Below are positions 51,448 through 59,673 of a DNA stretch of 64,000 nucleotides, one piece after another. A program made the position numbers and the translations under genes. The stretch's first letter is position 1. Each line of letters starts with the position of its first letter. The DNA is from Bacillus sp. FJAT-27225 (GTDB lineage: Bacteria > Bacillota > Bacilli > Bacillales > Cytobacillaceae): the NCBI RefSeq assembly GCF_001685025.1, contig NZ_MAYU01000021.1, positions 248,001 through 312,000 on the forward strand, read 5' to 3'. The notes beneath the pieces are model-generated. The model was not told where the DNA came from. It searched no databases and worked only from the letters and a program-made list of their open reading frames with translations.

Positions 51448-52884
51448 ATGTTGGCACCGACAACAAAACGTGATATTAGTGAGGAAGCTAAGAAAAAATT
51501 CATTGCGGTAGTCACAGATGCGAATTTCGACGATAGCCAGACTGGAAGGCTTGTGTATTCTTTCGACGCGATGCCGAACCTTCAGTCGATGCCTGATGCC
51601 GTAATTAGTCCCCGAAACACACAGGAAATTTCTGAAATACTAAAAATATGCAATGAGTATAAGATTCCGGTTGTGCCCAGGGGTTCCGGAACCAATCTTT
51701 GCGGCGGGACATGCCCTGTTGAAGGCGGAGTCGTCCTTCTGTTTAAACATATGAACAAAATTCTTGAATTCGACGAGCAAAACCTTACTATTACTGTCCA
51801 GCCTGGTGTGATTACAAGCCAAATAAACAGCCTGGCAGAAGCGAATGGCCTCTTCTTCCCTCCTGATCCCGGCTCAATGAAGATTTCCACAATCGGCGGG
51901 AATATCCTTGAAAATGCCGGTGGTTTGCGCGGACTAAAATATGGAGTTACAAGGGATTATGTCATCGGGATGGAGGCAGTTCTCCCGAATGGTGCTGTCA
52001 TCCGTACCGGGGGAAAATTAGCCAAGGATGTTGCAGGATATGACTTTACGCGCCTTTTTGTCGGTTCGGAAGGGACACTTGGCATTGTCACAGAAGCAAT
52101 TTTAAAACTTGTCCCACTCCCTGAAACAAAAAAAACTGCTCTAGCCCTATATAGTGACCTTGAAGATGCTGCTAGATCGGTATCTAAAATCATAGCCAAT
52201 AAAATCATCCCGACGACACTTGAGTTCCTTGATCAGGCAACCGTCAAGGTTATTGAAGATTATGTAAAAATAGGCCTGCCCACCCATGCAAAAGCTGTCT
52301 TACTCATAGAACAAGATGGGCCTCCGGAGGTTGTAGACCGGGATATGAAAAAAATCATCGAAATTTGTGAAGCTGAAAAGGCATTTTCTGTGCAAGTCGC
52401 GAAAACAGAACAAGAGGCTGAAGCCCTCAGGACTGCGAGAAGGGTGGCCCTTTCGGCACTAGCAAGGCTGAAACCAACGACTATCTTGGAAGACGCGACT
52501 GTTCCCCGTTCCGAAATTGCCAGAATGGTTGGCTATATTAATGAGATAGCCGCCAAGTATAACGTGGAAATCTGTACATTTGGGCATGCCGGAGATGGCA
52601 ACCTTCACCCTACATGCCCGACCGATGTCCGCAATCATGATGAGATGGAACGGGTTGAAAAAGCTTTCGAAGAAATTTTTGAGCGTGCTGTTGAGCTCGG
52701 CGGAACGATAACTGGGGAACATGGCGTTGGTGTTGCAAAAGCACCTTATCTTGAACTGAAACTTGGGAAGGAAGGCGTCGAGGCAATGAAAGCTGTGAAA
52801 GCTGCCCTCGACCCGAACAATATTATGAACCCTGGCAAAATTTTTGCAAAAGCGAGCAGGAAACGTGTGGTGGTCTCAAAATGA
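51448..52884 (+). CDS. glcD: Glycolate oxidase FAD subunit GlcD
   Basis: 478 aa from ATG 51448 after ATAGGAGG; an ATG 18 codons earlier lies before that site. FAD-linked oxidase fold with PRGSGTNLCGGTCPVEGGVVL, PPDPGSMKISTIGGNILENAGGLRGLKYG and GGKLAKDVAGYDFTRLFVGSEGTLGIVTEA. C-terminal half has HAGDGNLHPT and GTITGEHGVGVAKAPYL. Oxidizes glycolate (or D-lactate-like hydroxyacids) to the oxoacid. Overlaps glcF by ATGA, so subunits are made together (B. subtilis ysfC). Confidence 0.94.
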   Translation: MLAPTTKRDISEEAKKKFIAVVTDANFDDSQTGRLVYSFDAMPNLQSMPDAVISPRNTQEISEILKICNEYKIPVVPRGSGTNLCGGTCPVEGGVVLLFKHMNKILEFDEQNLTITVQPGVITSQINSLAEANGLFFPPDPGSMKISTIGGNILENAGGLRGLKYGVTRDYVIGMEAVLPNGAVIRTGGKLAKDVAGYDFTRLFVGSEGTLGIVTEAILKLVPLPETKKTALALYSDLEDAARSVSKIIANKIIPTTLEFLDQATVKVIEDYVKIGLPTHAKAVLLIEQDGPPEVVDRDMKKIIEICEAEKAFSVQVAKTEQEAEALRTARRVALSALARLKPTTILEDATVPRSEIARMVGYINEIAAKYNVEICTFGHAGDGNLHPTCPTDVRNHDEMERVEKAFEEIFERAVELGGTITGEHGVGVAKAPYLELKLGKEGVEAMKAVKAALDPNNIMNPGKIFAKASRKRVVVSK

Positions 52885-54218
52885 CAACAGTAAAAGAGAG
52901 GGAAACGATCCAGGCGCAGTTCAACGAAAGAATGAATGAAGATGAGTTATTGAATTGCATGAGATGCGGATTCTGTCTGCCAAGCTGCCCCACTTATATA
53001 GAATCGGGATTTCAGGAATCCCATTCACCGCGCGGGCGAATTGCCTTAATGAAGGCCGTCGTTGACGGATTAATTACCCCAGATGAGGATTTTGAACGTT
53101 CGTTGGACCTCTGCCTTGGCTGCAGGGCGTGTGAACCAGTTTGTCCATCCGGTGTAAAGTATGGATCGCTTCTTGAAGATGCACGAGATATTGTTGCCCA
53201 GAACAAAAAACATTCCCTCCCGGTAAGGGTTGCCCGAAAAGCGGTTTTTGAAGGGCTTTTTCCTCATCAAAACAGAATGCGTTCTATTGCAGGGCTGATT
53301 GGCTTTTACCAGCGTTCCGGCCTCCAGACAGTGGCACGGAAAATTGGTTTTATGAGCCTTCTTCCCGATACACTTGTAACGATGGAAAAAGTGCTTCCTA
53401 AAGTGCCGCCGATGAAAAAATTGAAAGACCGTCCCGATTTTGCGCCGGCTATTGGTGAGAAAACGAAAAAAGTTTCTTTCTTCAGCGGTTGCCTGATGGA
53501 TACGATGTTTATTGAAACAAATAATGCTACAATCAAACTCCTTCAGCTTGCCGGCTGTGAAGTGGTCATCCCCAAAGACCAGGCATGTTGCGGTGCACTC
53601 CACGGCCATTATGGTGAAAAGGACCATGCAAAGGAAATGGCGAAAAGAAATATTAAAGCTTTCGAGGATGCCGGAGCCGATTATATTATTACCAATGCTG
53701 GGGGCTGCGGAGGGTTTATGATTGATTATAATCATTTACTGCACAATGAACCAGAATGGCATGAGCGGGCCAAGGAGTTTTCCCGGAAGCTGATGGATAT
53801 ATCCGAAATTCTTGTCGAGGTCGGTTTCCATGAAAAAGTAAGACTTGAATTGCCTTATCAGGTGATAACCTATCAGGATTCCTGCCACCTCCGCAATGTC
53901 ATGAAAACAGCATCCGCACCAAGGACGTTGTTAAAGGCCATACAGGGGGCTGACTATCAGGAAATGCAGGAGGCTGACCGCTGCTGTGGATCGGCGGGTA
54001 TCTATAATATCATTGAATCAGAAATGTCGATGAAATTGCTCGACTACAAAATGGAAAAAGCAAAAAACACGAGCGCTGCCACAATTGTTACCGCCAATCC
54101 TGGCTGCCTTCTTCAGATGAAGCTCGGAATCGAACGGGAAGGCCTAAACAAAACGATGCGCGGTATCCATATAGTTGACCTTCTCCTCGAGGCGGCAGAA
54201 AACAAAACAGATCGTTAA
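52881..54218 (+). CDS. glcF: Glycolate oxidase iron-sulfur subunit GlcF
   Basis: 445 aa. Two 4Fe-4S motifs CMRCGFCLPSCPTY and CLGCRACEPVCPSGVKYG near the N-terminus, then two CCG domains with SGCLMDTMF / DQACCGALHGHYG and DSCHLRN / DRCCGSAGIYN. Takes electrons from the GlcD flavin. Comparable to B. subtilis YsfD. Followed by a strong terminator. Confidence 0.95.
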   Translation: MTTVKERETIQAQFNERMNEDELLNCMRCGFCLPSCPTYIESGFQESHSPRGRIALMKAVVDGLITPDEDFERSLDLCLGCRACEPVCPSGVKYGSLLEDARDIVAQNKKHSLPVRVARKAVFEGLFPHQNRMRSIAGLIGFYQRSGLQTVARKIGFMSLLPDTLVTMEKVLPKVPPMKKLKDRPDFAPAIGEKTKKVSFFSGCLMDTMFIETNNATIKLLQLAGCEVVIPKDQACCGALHGHYGEKDHAKEMAKRNIKAFEDAGADYIITNAGGCGGFMIDYNHLLHNEPEWHERAKEFSRKLMDISEILVEVGFHEKVRLELPYQVITYQDSCHLRNVMKTASAPRTLLKAIQGADYQEMQEADRCCGSAGIYNIIESEMSMKLLDYKMEKAKNTSAATIVTANPGCLLQMKLGIEREGLNKTMRGIHIVDLLLEAAENKTDR

Positions 54219-54220
54219 AC

Positions 54221-54250
54221 CCGGAGCCGATGTGAATCGGCTCCTCTTCT
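54221..54250 (+). terminator. Terminator of glcDF
   Basis: GGAGCCGAT / ATCGGCTCC perfect 9-bp stem, then TCTTCTCATT. Confidence 0.75.
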
Positions 54251-54303
54251 CATTAAAAAGTATCTTCTTGTATTATCCTTCCTAATCTTCGTAAGAGTTA
54301 CCA

Positions 54304-54333
54304 TTCATATTTCTTTAACCACTTCAAATACTA
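54304..54333 (+). promoter_or_regulatory. Possible SigG-type promoter of the SASP gene
   Basis: TTCATAT (54304-54310) and AATACTA (54327-54333) with 16 bp between roughly fit the forespore SigG pattern (GNATR, CATNNTA). An AGAGAC/GTCTCT hairpin (54340-54353) follows in the leader. Weak match. Confidence 0.35.
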
Positions 54334-54380
54334 GCTATACAGAGACTTGTCTCTGATGCTCAATAAAAGGAGTGGGAAAC

Positions 54381-54578
54381 ATGGCACGCAACAGCAACAA
54401 ATTACTTGTTCCAGGTGTCGAGCAATTCCTTGATCAAGTTAAATATGAAATTGCCCAGGAATTTGGAGTCCAGTTGGGCTCAGATACAGTTTCAAGAGCA
54501 AACGGATCCGTTGGTGGAGAAATTACAAAACGCCTCGTCCGGCAAGCACAGGCACAAATGACTGGCCGTTCTGAATAA
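54381..54578 (+). CDS. Alpha/beta-type small acid-soluble spore protein
   Basis: 65 aa from ATG 54381 after AAAGGAG (a GTG three codons earlier overlaps that site). [54 protein letters not shown] is the standard alpha/beta [14 protein letters not shown] is the GPR protease cleavage region and the conserved [16 protein letters not shown] block binds DNA. Coats spore DNA in the forespore and protects it from UV and heat. Shows that the organism forms endospores. Confidence 0.97.
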   Translation: MARNSNKLLVPGVEQFLDQVKYEIAQEFGVQLGSDTVSRANGSVGGEITKRLVRQAQAQMTGRSE

Positions 54579-54635
54579 TTCAAGCCGATGGCATCAGTTT
54601 GATTGGATTGATCATGCACGTTAACTGAATAAAAT

Positions 54636-54663
54636 GGAAAAAGTCCGGCTAATTGCCGGACTT
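54636..54663 (-). terminator. Terminator of sigI-rsgI overlapping the rsgI stop
   Basis: AAGTCCGGC / GCCGGACTT stem (54641-54649/54655-54663) with a plus-strand A-rich left flank. The rsgI stop TAG (54649-54651) lies at the inner end of the stem and loop, so the last codons are part of the hairpin. Confidence 0.8.
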
Positions 54664-55734
54664 GCCTTTATTACTGTTTCCGTTCTGATTGCCTTTATTG
54701 GTCTTTTTATTTTTGTTCTCTTTGCCTTTGTTCCCATTTTGGTTTGCTTTACCATTATTTTTCTTTTCTTCATTAGCCTTAGGCTTGCCATTATTGCTAT
54801 GTTGATTATTTTTTCCCGGATGCTCCATTTTTGCCTTTTCAGCCTTCTTTTCTTGTCCCGGCGGTACAGTCTTGTTTTCCTGACCAGGTGAAACATTCCT
54901 TTTTTCCTGACCCGGTGGAACAGTCTTATTTTCCTGTCCCGGTGTTTCAGTCCTCTGTACCTGTCCAGGTGGTATAGCTTTAGTTTCCTTTGAAGGGATG
55001 GTTCCCGGAACCGCTGGTGTTGCATGTTTTGGACTATTCCCTGTTTTCACCCCAGGCTGCTTTGCACTTTCGGATTCAGTTTTGTATTTGCCAGTTGTCT
55101 GGCCAAGTTTCCTTGCCTTTTTCAAGTCTTCCTCAGTAGCCTTTAACAGTTTGACTTTATGATTATCCTGCCGGGCCTCCTTGGAGATTTCCTTGATCGT
55201 ATCCTCAAGTTTTTTCTCTACTCTTACCTTTTTCTCATCAGTATTTACGGATGAAATAACAACTTCATTGGATTTTGCAAAATATCCATGGCGTTTAATT
55301 TCAACCAGGATTTCCTTGGCAACCTTTGCTGCATCCTCTTTTTCCCAGCCTTTTAGTTTTGACGCAATTTTCTTTCCTTCAGCATTATAGGAATTCAATT
55401 TTATAACTTCCATATCATCATTGATTCCCAATTCTATGCTTGGATTTACGTCAATGGACATATAGGCATAAACCCTGTTATCGTTTGAAATAGTAATAGC
55501 AGTCGACGCCAGCAGCAATACTGCCGCTGCAGCAACAGCCATCCCCCGCCTAATGGACGTTAATTTTTTCAGGACAATTCCCTTTTTTCGAATCCCCAAC
55601 ATTTGCTCATCAAAAGAAATTTCTTCCCCTATTGTATAAACTCTTTTCTGCCTTCGAGCTTTTAGAAATTCACCCTCAGGGGTCAGTAAGGTAAGAAACG
55701 ATTCATCCATTTCCAATATGATACCTGTCCTCAT
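54649..55734 (-). CDS. rsgI: Anti-sigma-I factor RsgI
   Basis: 361 aa. N-terminal cytoplasmic RsgI domain (MRTGIILEMDESFLTLLTPEGEFLKARRQKRVYTIGEEISF) binds SigI. One membrane helix around 63-84 (AVAAAAVLLLASTAI). Extracellular domain with VYAYMSIDVNPSIELGINDDMEVI, the conserved RsgI periplasmic block. After about 220 the tail is disordered: several PGQE-based repeats (ENKTVPPGQEK, RNVSPGQ) and then a Lys/Asn/Gly-rich end. Other RsgI proteins carry carbohydrate-binding sensors instead. Overlaps sigI by ATGA. Confidence 0.95.
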   Translation of the reverse strand: MRTGIILEMDESFLTLLTPEGEFLKARRQKRVYTIGEEISFDEQMLGIRKKGIVLKKLTSIRRGMAVAAAAVLLLASTAITISNDNRVYAYMSIDVNPSIELGINDDMEVIKLNSYNAEGKKIASKLKGWEKEDAAKVAKEILVEIKRHGYFAKSNEVVISSVNTDEKKVRVEKKLEDTIKEISKEARQDNHKVKLLKATEEDLKKARKLGQTTGKYKTESESAKQPGVKTGNSPKHATPAVPGTIPSKETKAIPPGQVQRTETPGQENKTVPPGQEKRNVSPGQENKTVPPGQEKKAEKAKMEHPGKNNQHSNNGKPKANEEKKNNGKANQNGNKGKENKNKKTNKGNQNGNSNKGKSGN

Positions 55735-56477
55735 GACTCGAGCACCCCTTTTATATAATCCTTCATATATACATAATCTCCTGACATAATCAGGGCCATC
55801 GCAATAATATATTTTCGGTTCCGTTCAAGTGTCTTGCGGCTAACAGCCACCATTTCCTCAAGCTGCTTGATCGGAAGCCTTTTAGTCGAAAACAAACTTT
55901 CTCGGAGGTCTTCCCTGTCAGCAAGGAGCCTCGCAGCTTCTATTGCATTTTTCCTCGCATCCGCATGTTTTGGAGAATGTTCCACGAGATCATGAAAAGA
56001 AAGATCGAATTCTTTCAAATGTTTTTGAAACCTAAGAATCTCCTCTCTTCTAAGCTCCTCATCGGATTTTTTTCTATATTCATCAAGAGAAATTTCATTC
56101 TCGATAACCTTCCCGGTTGATTCCGAATCATCAGGATTTATCTGAAGCTCCAGGCTGACGGCAGAGTGCTTTGCCTGGCTTCGGATATAATCAATGACCC
56201 TCCGTTTAATGAGGACTTCAGCAAAGCTTAACAGCGAACTTCCCCGTTCTGGGGAGTACTTCTGAATTGCCTCGTTAAAAGCTATGAGGCCTATGCTAAA
56301 CTCATCGTCTGATTGAACAATATACCGTTTGCAAACAACTGAAACAGTTTTTGCAATGAATGGTTTATAGTCTTCAATCAATTCATTGTTCAGCTTCTTG
56401 TCACCTTGCTGTATCAATAGTACTGACTCTTCTAGTGTCCGCTTCTTTTTCTTGGATATAAACAATAAGCTTAGCAT
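55731..56477 (-). CDS. sigI: RNA polymerase sigma factor SigI
   Basis: 248 aa from ATG 56477 after GAGGTGAGGG; a longer frame to 56501 includes that site. Sigma region 2 NELIEDYKPFIAKTVSVVCKRYIVQSDDEFSIGLIAFNEAIQKYSPERGSSLLSFAEVLIKRRVIDYIRSQ is the SigI pattern, and the C-terminal PIKQLEEMVAVSRKTLERNRKYIIAMALIMSGDYVYMKDYI is the SigI-specific region. Directs heat and cell-wall stress genes. A perfect TATAAT lies 24-29 nt upstream of the start (56501-56506) with no good -35. ykoY lies upstream, as in B. subtilis. Confidence 0.96.
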   Translation of the reverse strand: MLSLLFISKKKKRTLEESVLLIQQGDKKLNNELIEDYKPFIAKTVSVVCKRYIVQSDDEFSIGLIAFNEAIQKYSPERGSSLLSFAEVLIKRRVIDYIRSQAKHSAVSLELQINPDDSESTGKVIENEISLDEYRKKSDEELRREEILRFQKHLKEFDLSFHDLVEHSPKHADARKNAIEAARLLADREDLRESLFSTKRLPIKQLEEMVAVSRKTLERNRKYIIAMALIMSGDYVYMKDYIKGVLES

Positions 56478-56734
56478 AACCCTCACCTCTCTAGTCCCCA
56501 ATTATATCATAGGAAGGTTATGAAATGGTTGGAAAAGTGTAGGTGCGGATATGAGTGACAGCAACTGAAATTTTTCTGCCTCCTTCTTTTCGTTCATTCT
56601 TGTCGCCTTTGCGATTTAAGCGATACTGTATTTCAATAAACTTTTCGCTTAGATTATTTCGGTTGTGTGGGTAGGAAATCCGAAAACCAAAAATTTTCCC
56701 AACCATGCCATTCGATCAGTTGGCTGGAAATAAC

Positions 56735-56766
56735 AAAGCTTCAAACCGGAATTGGTTTGAAGCTTT
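56735..56766 (-). terminator. Terminator of ykoY
   Basis: Perfect 13-bp stem AAAGCTTCAAACC / GGTTTGAAGCTTT with a 6-nt loop, followed on the minus transcript by GTTATTT. Confidence 0.75.
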
Positions 56767-56779
56767 ACCCCAATTTCTG

Positions 56780-57541
56780 TTATTGAGAATGTGCATGCTC
56801 GTTTTTTTTTGAAAAGGCGAATCCGCCTGCCGCAAGAACGACCAGAATGCTCCAAAACACCAGCTTCCAGACAACTGTTTCGGGAAACTGTTGATCAAGA
56901 ATGGCCACATCGGGATGTGCAAATGTAAAAACAGAGAGTTTGACCCCAACCCATCCTACTATTAGAAACGCCGCGGTCTCCAGACTCGGCCGCTCCTTTA
57001 ATAGTTTAATAAACCAGGAGGCTGCAAACCTCATCATGACAATGCCAATCATCCCGCCGAGGAGCATTACCAAGAACTGAACTCCATCCAAACCGCCAAC
57101 TTTGAACCAGCCAGCAGGAGTAATCGTCACTGCCAAGGCTACAGCCGCTAAAATTGAATCAACGGCAAAAGCGAGGTCGGCAAGTTCAACCTTTGCAACC
57201 GTTCCCCAAAAAGAGGCGCTGTCCCGCTTCGGAATTGGCCGGACCAGCTTTTTTGGGGCATGATGCTGGTGCAAATGTTTTACAGACATATAGAGTAAAT
57301 ATAGAGCGCCTGCCGCTTGAATCTGCCATACATCAGAAAGGAAGGAAATCAAAAACAATGCACTGAACCGGAAAATGAAAGCCCCAAGCAATCCATAAAA
57401 TAATGCCTTTTTTTGCTGATGAACAGGAAGCTGTTTAACCAGAACAGCCAGCACAACCGCATTATCGGCTGCCAAAATACCTTCAAGCCCAACTAGTACA
57501 AGCAAGACCCAGCCATACTCCAGCACCATGGAAGCATCCAT
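56780..57541 (-). CDS. ykoY: TerC-family membrane protein YkoY (manganese efflux)
   Basis: 253 aa with about seven helices. GLEGILAADNAVVLAVLVKQLP in the first helix region and VELADLAFAVDSILAAVALAV later are the TerC signatures with membrane Asp/Asn residues (ADNAV, AVDSI). A His-rich loop (VKHLHQHHAPK) may bind metal. TerC proteins of this type export or load Mn2+ for secreted proteins. Expression is set by the yybP-ykoY riboswitch directly upstream, which supports the Mn link. ATG 57541 after AGGAGGAG. Confidence 0.93.
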   Translation of the reverse strand: MDASMVLEYGWVLLVLVGLEGILAADNAVVLAVLVKQLPVHQQKKALFYGLLGAFIFRFSALFLISFLSDVWQIQAAGALYLLYMSVKHLHQHHAPKKLVRPIPKRDSASFWGTVAKVELADLAFAVDSILAAVALAVTITPAGWFKVGGLDGVQFLVMLLGGMIGIVMMRFAASWFIKLLKERPSLETAAFLIVGWVGVKLSVFTFAHPDVAILDQQFPETVVWKLVFWSILVVLAAGGFAFSKKNEHAHSQ

Positions 57542-57598
57542 CTTCTCTCCTCCTAATTTGGATTTCTCTCCAGGCAGTCAGGATGAGAGGATATATGC

Positions 57599-57723
57599 AA
57601 AAAAGACCCCTGCCTGTTGGCAAAGGTCTTGCTAGACATGTAAATGCCAACAAAGCCGGCGGACAAGGCCCGCGACATGACGACTTTGTTTTAGGTTTCC
57701 CTAACAGCTACTCCCCTTTGATA
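57599..57723 (-). ncRNA. yybP-ykoY manganese riboswitch with terminator
   Basis: On the minus strand the leader starts CAAAGGGGAGTAGCTGTTAG (about 57722-57703) and ends GCAAGACCTTTGCC (about 57632-57619), the two conserved halves of the yybP-ykoY aptamer. AAGACC...GGTCTT then forms a terminator stem followed by T6 (57599-57630) that shares the 3' half. Mn2+ binding should stabilise the aptamer, prevent the terminator and switch ykoY on. Confidence 0.93.
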
Positions 57724-57821
57724 AGGACGTATACAGTTATCTACAGTCTATTTGTACGGTTCATAATTCGTTCGGTTTCATCGAGTTTTTTGTATTAATT
57801 GTGAAAGAAATAGTGTGTAGC

Positions 57822-58289
57822 TTACTGCTGGTTAATAGTGGGGTAAACAATCCTTTTTAGCACATACCCGATCAGCAAACCTGGAATTAAAAAGAGCATT
57901 GGAGTAAAAACAGGACCTGGTGTTATGTCTGCAACTGTCACCCTAGATGAAATCATTAGCCCGACTGTAACAAAGTAAGCACCAAAAACAAAGGGCAGGA
58001 ATGACCCTTTCTCATCTTCGGTCATTGCTGTCCTATAAGCGTCCCATAGTGCAAACATATATAAGCACGGGTAAAACATGAGCCAGCCATAATCAATCGT
58101 ATCAAAGGCTGCAGGGATATTCCCCATAAAGCTATGCATTATCGCTTCATTGAAGTGCCCATTTACATTTATGATAATTTCAAGCAATATGAACAGTATT
58201 CCTTTAATCAGGCTTCCCGACAATATCTGGCTGAAGCCAGGAAGAGCTATATTCCAAACTATGGCTTCCAGTTTGTTTAACTTTTTCAT
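57822..58289 (-). CDS. Polytopic membrane protein, unknown
   Basis: 155 aa from ATG 58289 (MKKLNKLEAIVWNIALPGFSQILSGSLIKGILFILLEIIINVNG). Four or five helices, ending GPVFTPMLFLIPGLLIGYVLKRIVYPTINQQ. The frame extends to 58343 (MDMLKGIATGLSHKAGRN...) but no good ribosome site is visible for either start; I chose the one matching relatives I recall in Bacillus. The family is unnamed. Sits upstream of ykoY on the same strand but separated by the riboswitch, so a separate unit. Confidence 0.65.
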   Translation of the reverse strand: MKKLNKLEAIVWNIALPGFSQILSGSLIKGILFILLEIIINVNGHFNEAIMHSFMGNIPAAFDTIDYGWLMFYPCLYMFALWDAYRTAMTEDEKGSFLPFVFGAYFVTVGLMISSRVTVADITPGPVFTPMLFLIPGLLIGYVLKRIVYPTINQQ

Positions 58290-58369
58290 ATTACGACCCG
58301 CTTTATGGCTTAATCCTGTTGCTATCCCTTTTAGCATATCCAATTAATTGCCAGTTAACGCAAGTAAGA

Positions 58370-59476
58370 TTATACGATTTTTAGCTGATAGTCTGGATTT
58401 TGTTTGTTCTTACTATAAAATTCAGCCATTGCAGCGATACCATTCTTAAAATCAGGGCAGGAAATGCCTGACCCAAGCAAGTCTTCACCAGCCTGTGAGC
58501 AGTCGAACCGGCCTTTCCACGTAAAATACTCCAGCGCTTCCTTTTCTACACCAAGCAGCCTGCGTACAGCCGGAACCATTAAACTTGCCTTTGCCAAGCC
58601 AAGAGGCAGGGTTCCGGTTGGTTTTTTCCCAAGTAACTCCTTCATCACCATCTCATAAATCTCGGAAACTGTATAAGGAGAAGGATCGGTCAGATGATAT
58701 GTTTTTCCTTCCCCTTTGTCAAGGAAGGCCAAAAACGCGGTTGCAGCAATTATATAATCAACTGGAACAAGATTGATTTCGGCATCACTGTTCCCTAAGC
58801 GCGGGATAAACGGGAGAAAACGAAGCCGGTCCAAGAAATTCATAATAAAATATGGGCCGTCAAATTTAATGGTTTCGCCGGTCTTTGAATGCCCTTTTAC
58901 GATGCCTGGACGGATAATCGTAGTCGGAACATCCCTTTTTAGTTGTTCTACTAGTACCTCCGCCTCATATTTTGTTTCTTCATAATGATTTTTAAATTCA
59001 GAAGGATGGATTAGTTCAGTTTCCAACAATGTTCCTTCCCGCCTGCCAGCAACATATGCTGTACTGAAGTATGTATATCGTTTAATATGCTGTAGTACTT
59101 TCACCCACTCATTTACATTCCGCGTTCCTTCGACATTCACACGCCAGGCTATTTCCCTCGGTACGGCTAAATCGTAAACAGCGGCCAGATGGAAAACATG
59201 CGTTACAGCGCTTTTAAGAACTTCAACATCTTTATCCTGAATACCAAGCCCTGCTTTCGTGATATCTCCTTCTATAATCTGAAATTGCCATTCGTTCCGG
59301 CCGGTTTCCCTTGCTATCCGAGTGAGTTCCTCCTGTGCTTTTTCTTTCATATGGGGCAGGACAAGCATATACACAATCCCTGCCATCGGCCTTCTTTGAA
59401 GAATTTCCCTAATTAACTGGTTGCAAATAAATCCTGGAAAACCAGTAAAAAAATAGTTCTCACCCAAAATGTTCAT
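58370..59476 (-). CDS. Extended SDR / acyl reductase-like (NAD_binding_4)
   Basis: 368 aa. NAD(P) motif FTGFPGFICNQLIREIL at the N-terminus; HVFHLAAVYDL; YFSTAYVAGRREG; and YEETKYEAEVLVEQ with the Tyr-x-x-x-Lys pair. TIIRPGIVKGHSKTGET and INLVPVDYIIAATAFL follow. This pattern matches the male-sterility/thioester-reductase branch that reduces acyl-CoA or acyl-carrier thioesters, or acts on sugar/steroid substrates. No carrier or adenylation gene is nearby, so the substrate is open. Confidence 0.8.
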   Translation of the reverse strand: MNILGENYFFTGFPGFICNQLIREILQRRPMAGIVYMLVLPHMKEKAQEELTRIARETGRNEWQFQIIEGDITKAGLGIQDKDVEVLKSAVTHVFHLAAVYDLAVPREIAWRVNVEGTRNVNEWVKVLQHIKRYTYFSTAYVAGRREGTLLETELIHPSEFKNHYEETKYEAEVLVEQLKRDVPTTIIRPGIVKGHSKTGETIKFDGPYFIMNFLDRLRFLPFIPRLGNSDAEINLVPVDYIIAATAFLAFLDKGEGKTYHLTDPSPYTVSEIYEMVMKELLGKKPTGTLPLGLAKASLMVPAVRRLLGVEKEALEYFTWKGRFDCSQAGEDLLGSGISCPDFKNGIAAMAEFYSKNKQNPDYQLKIV

Positions 59477-59631
59477 CTCCTTTTCTCCTATCCTAGATTT
59501 ACTCTAAAAGAAAAAATAGGAGGGTGTCAAACTGGATGCTGAATATTCCGATATTTATCTAAATAGCTTTCACAAGCAATTTTGGCTTATGACATAGTGC
59601 TTTTCTGCCTAAAAGAAATCCTCTTAAACAA

Positions 59632-59660
59632 AATAAAAACCGGCGGTTCTTCCGCCGGTT
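59632..59660 (-). terminator. Terminator of prfC
   Basis: AACCGGCGG / CCGCCGGTT stem with an AATAAAA flank, giving TTTTTATT on the minus transcript. Confidence 0.85.
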
Positions 59661-59673
59661 TACATATTCTTGT

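Noticed and set aside
56518-56706. 62-codon frame between ykoY and sigI on the minus strand
   Set aside because: No ribosome binding site, basic low-information sequence, and it spans the expected sigI promoter region.
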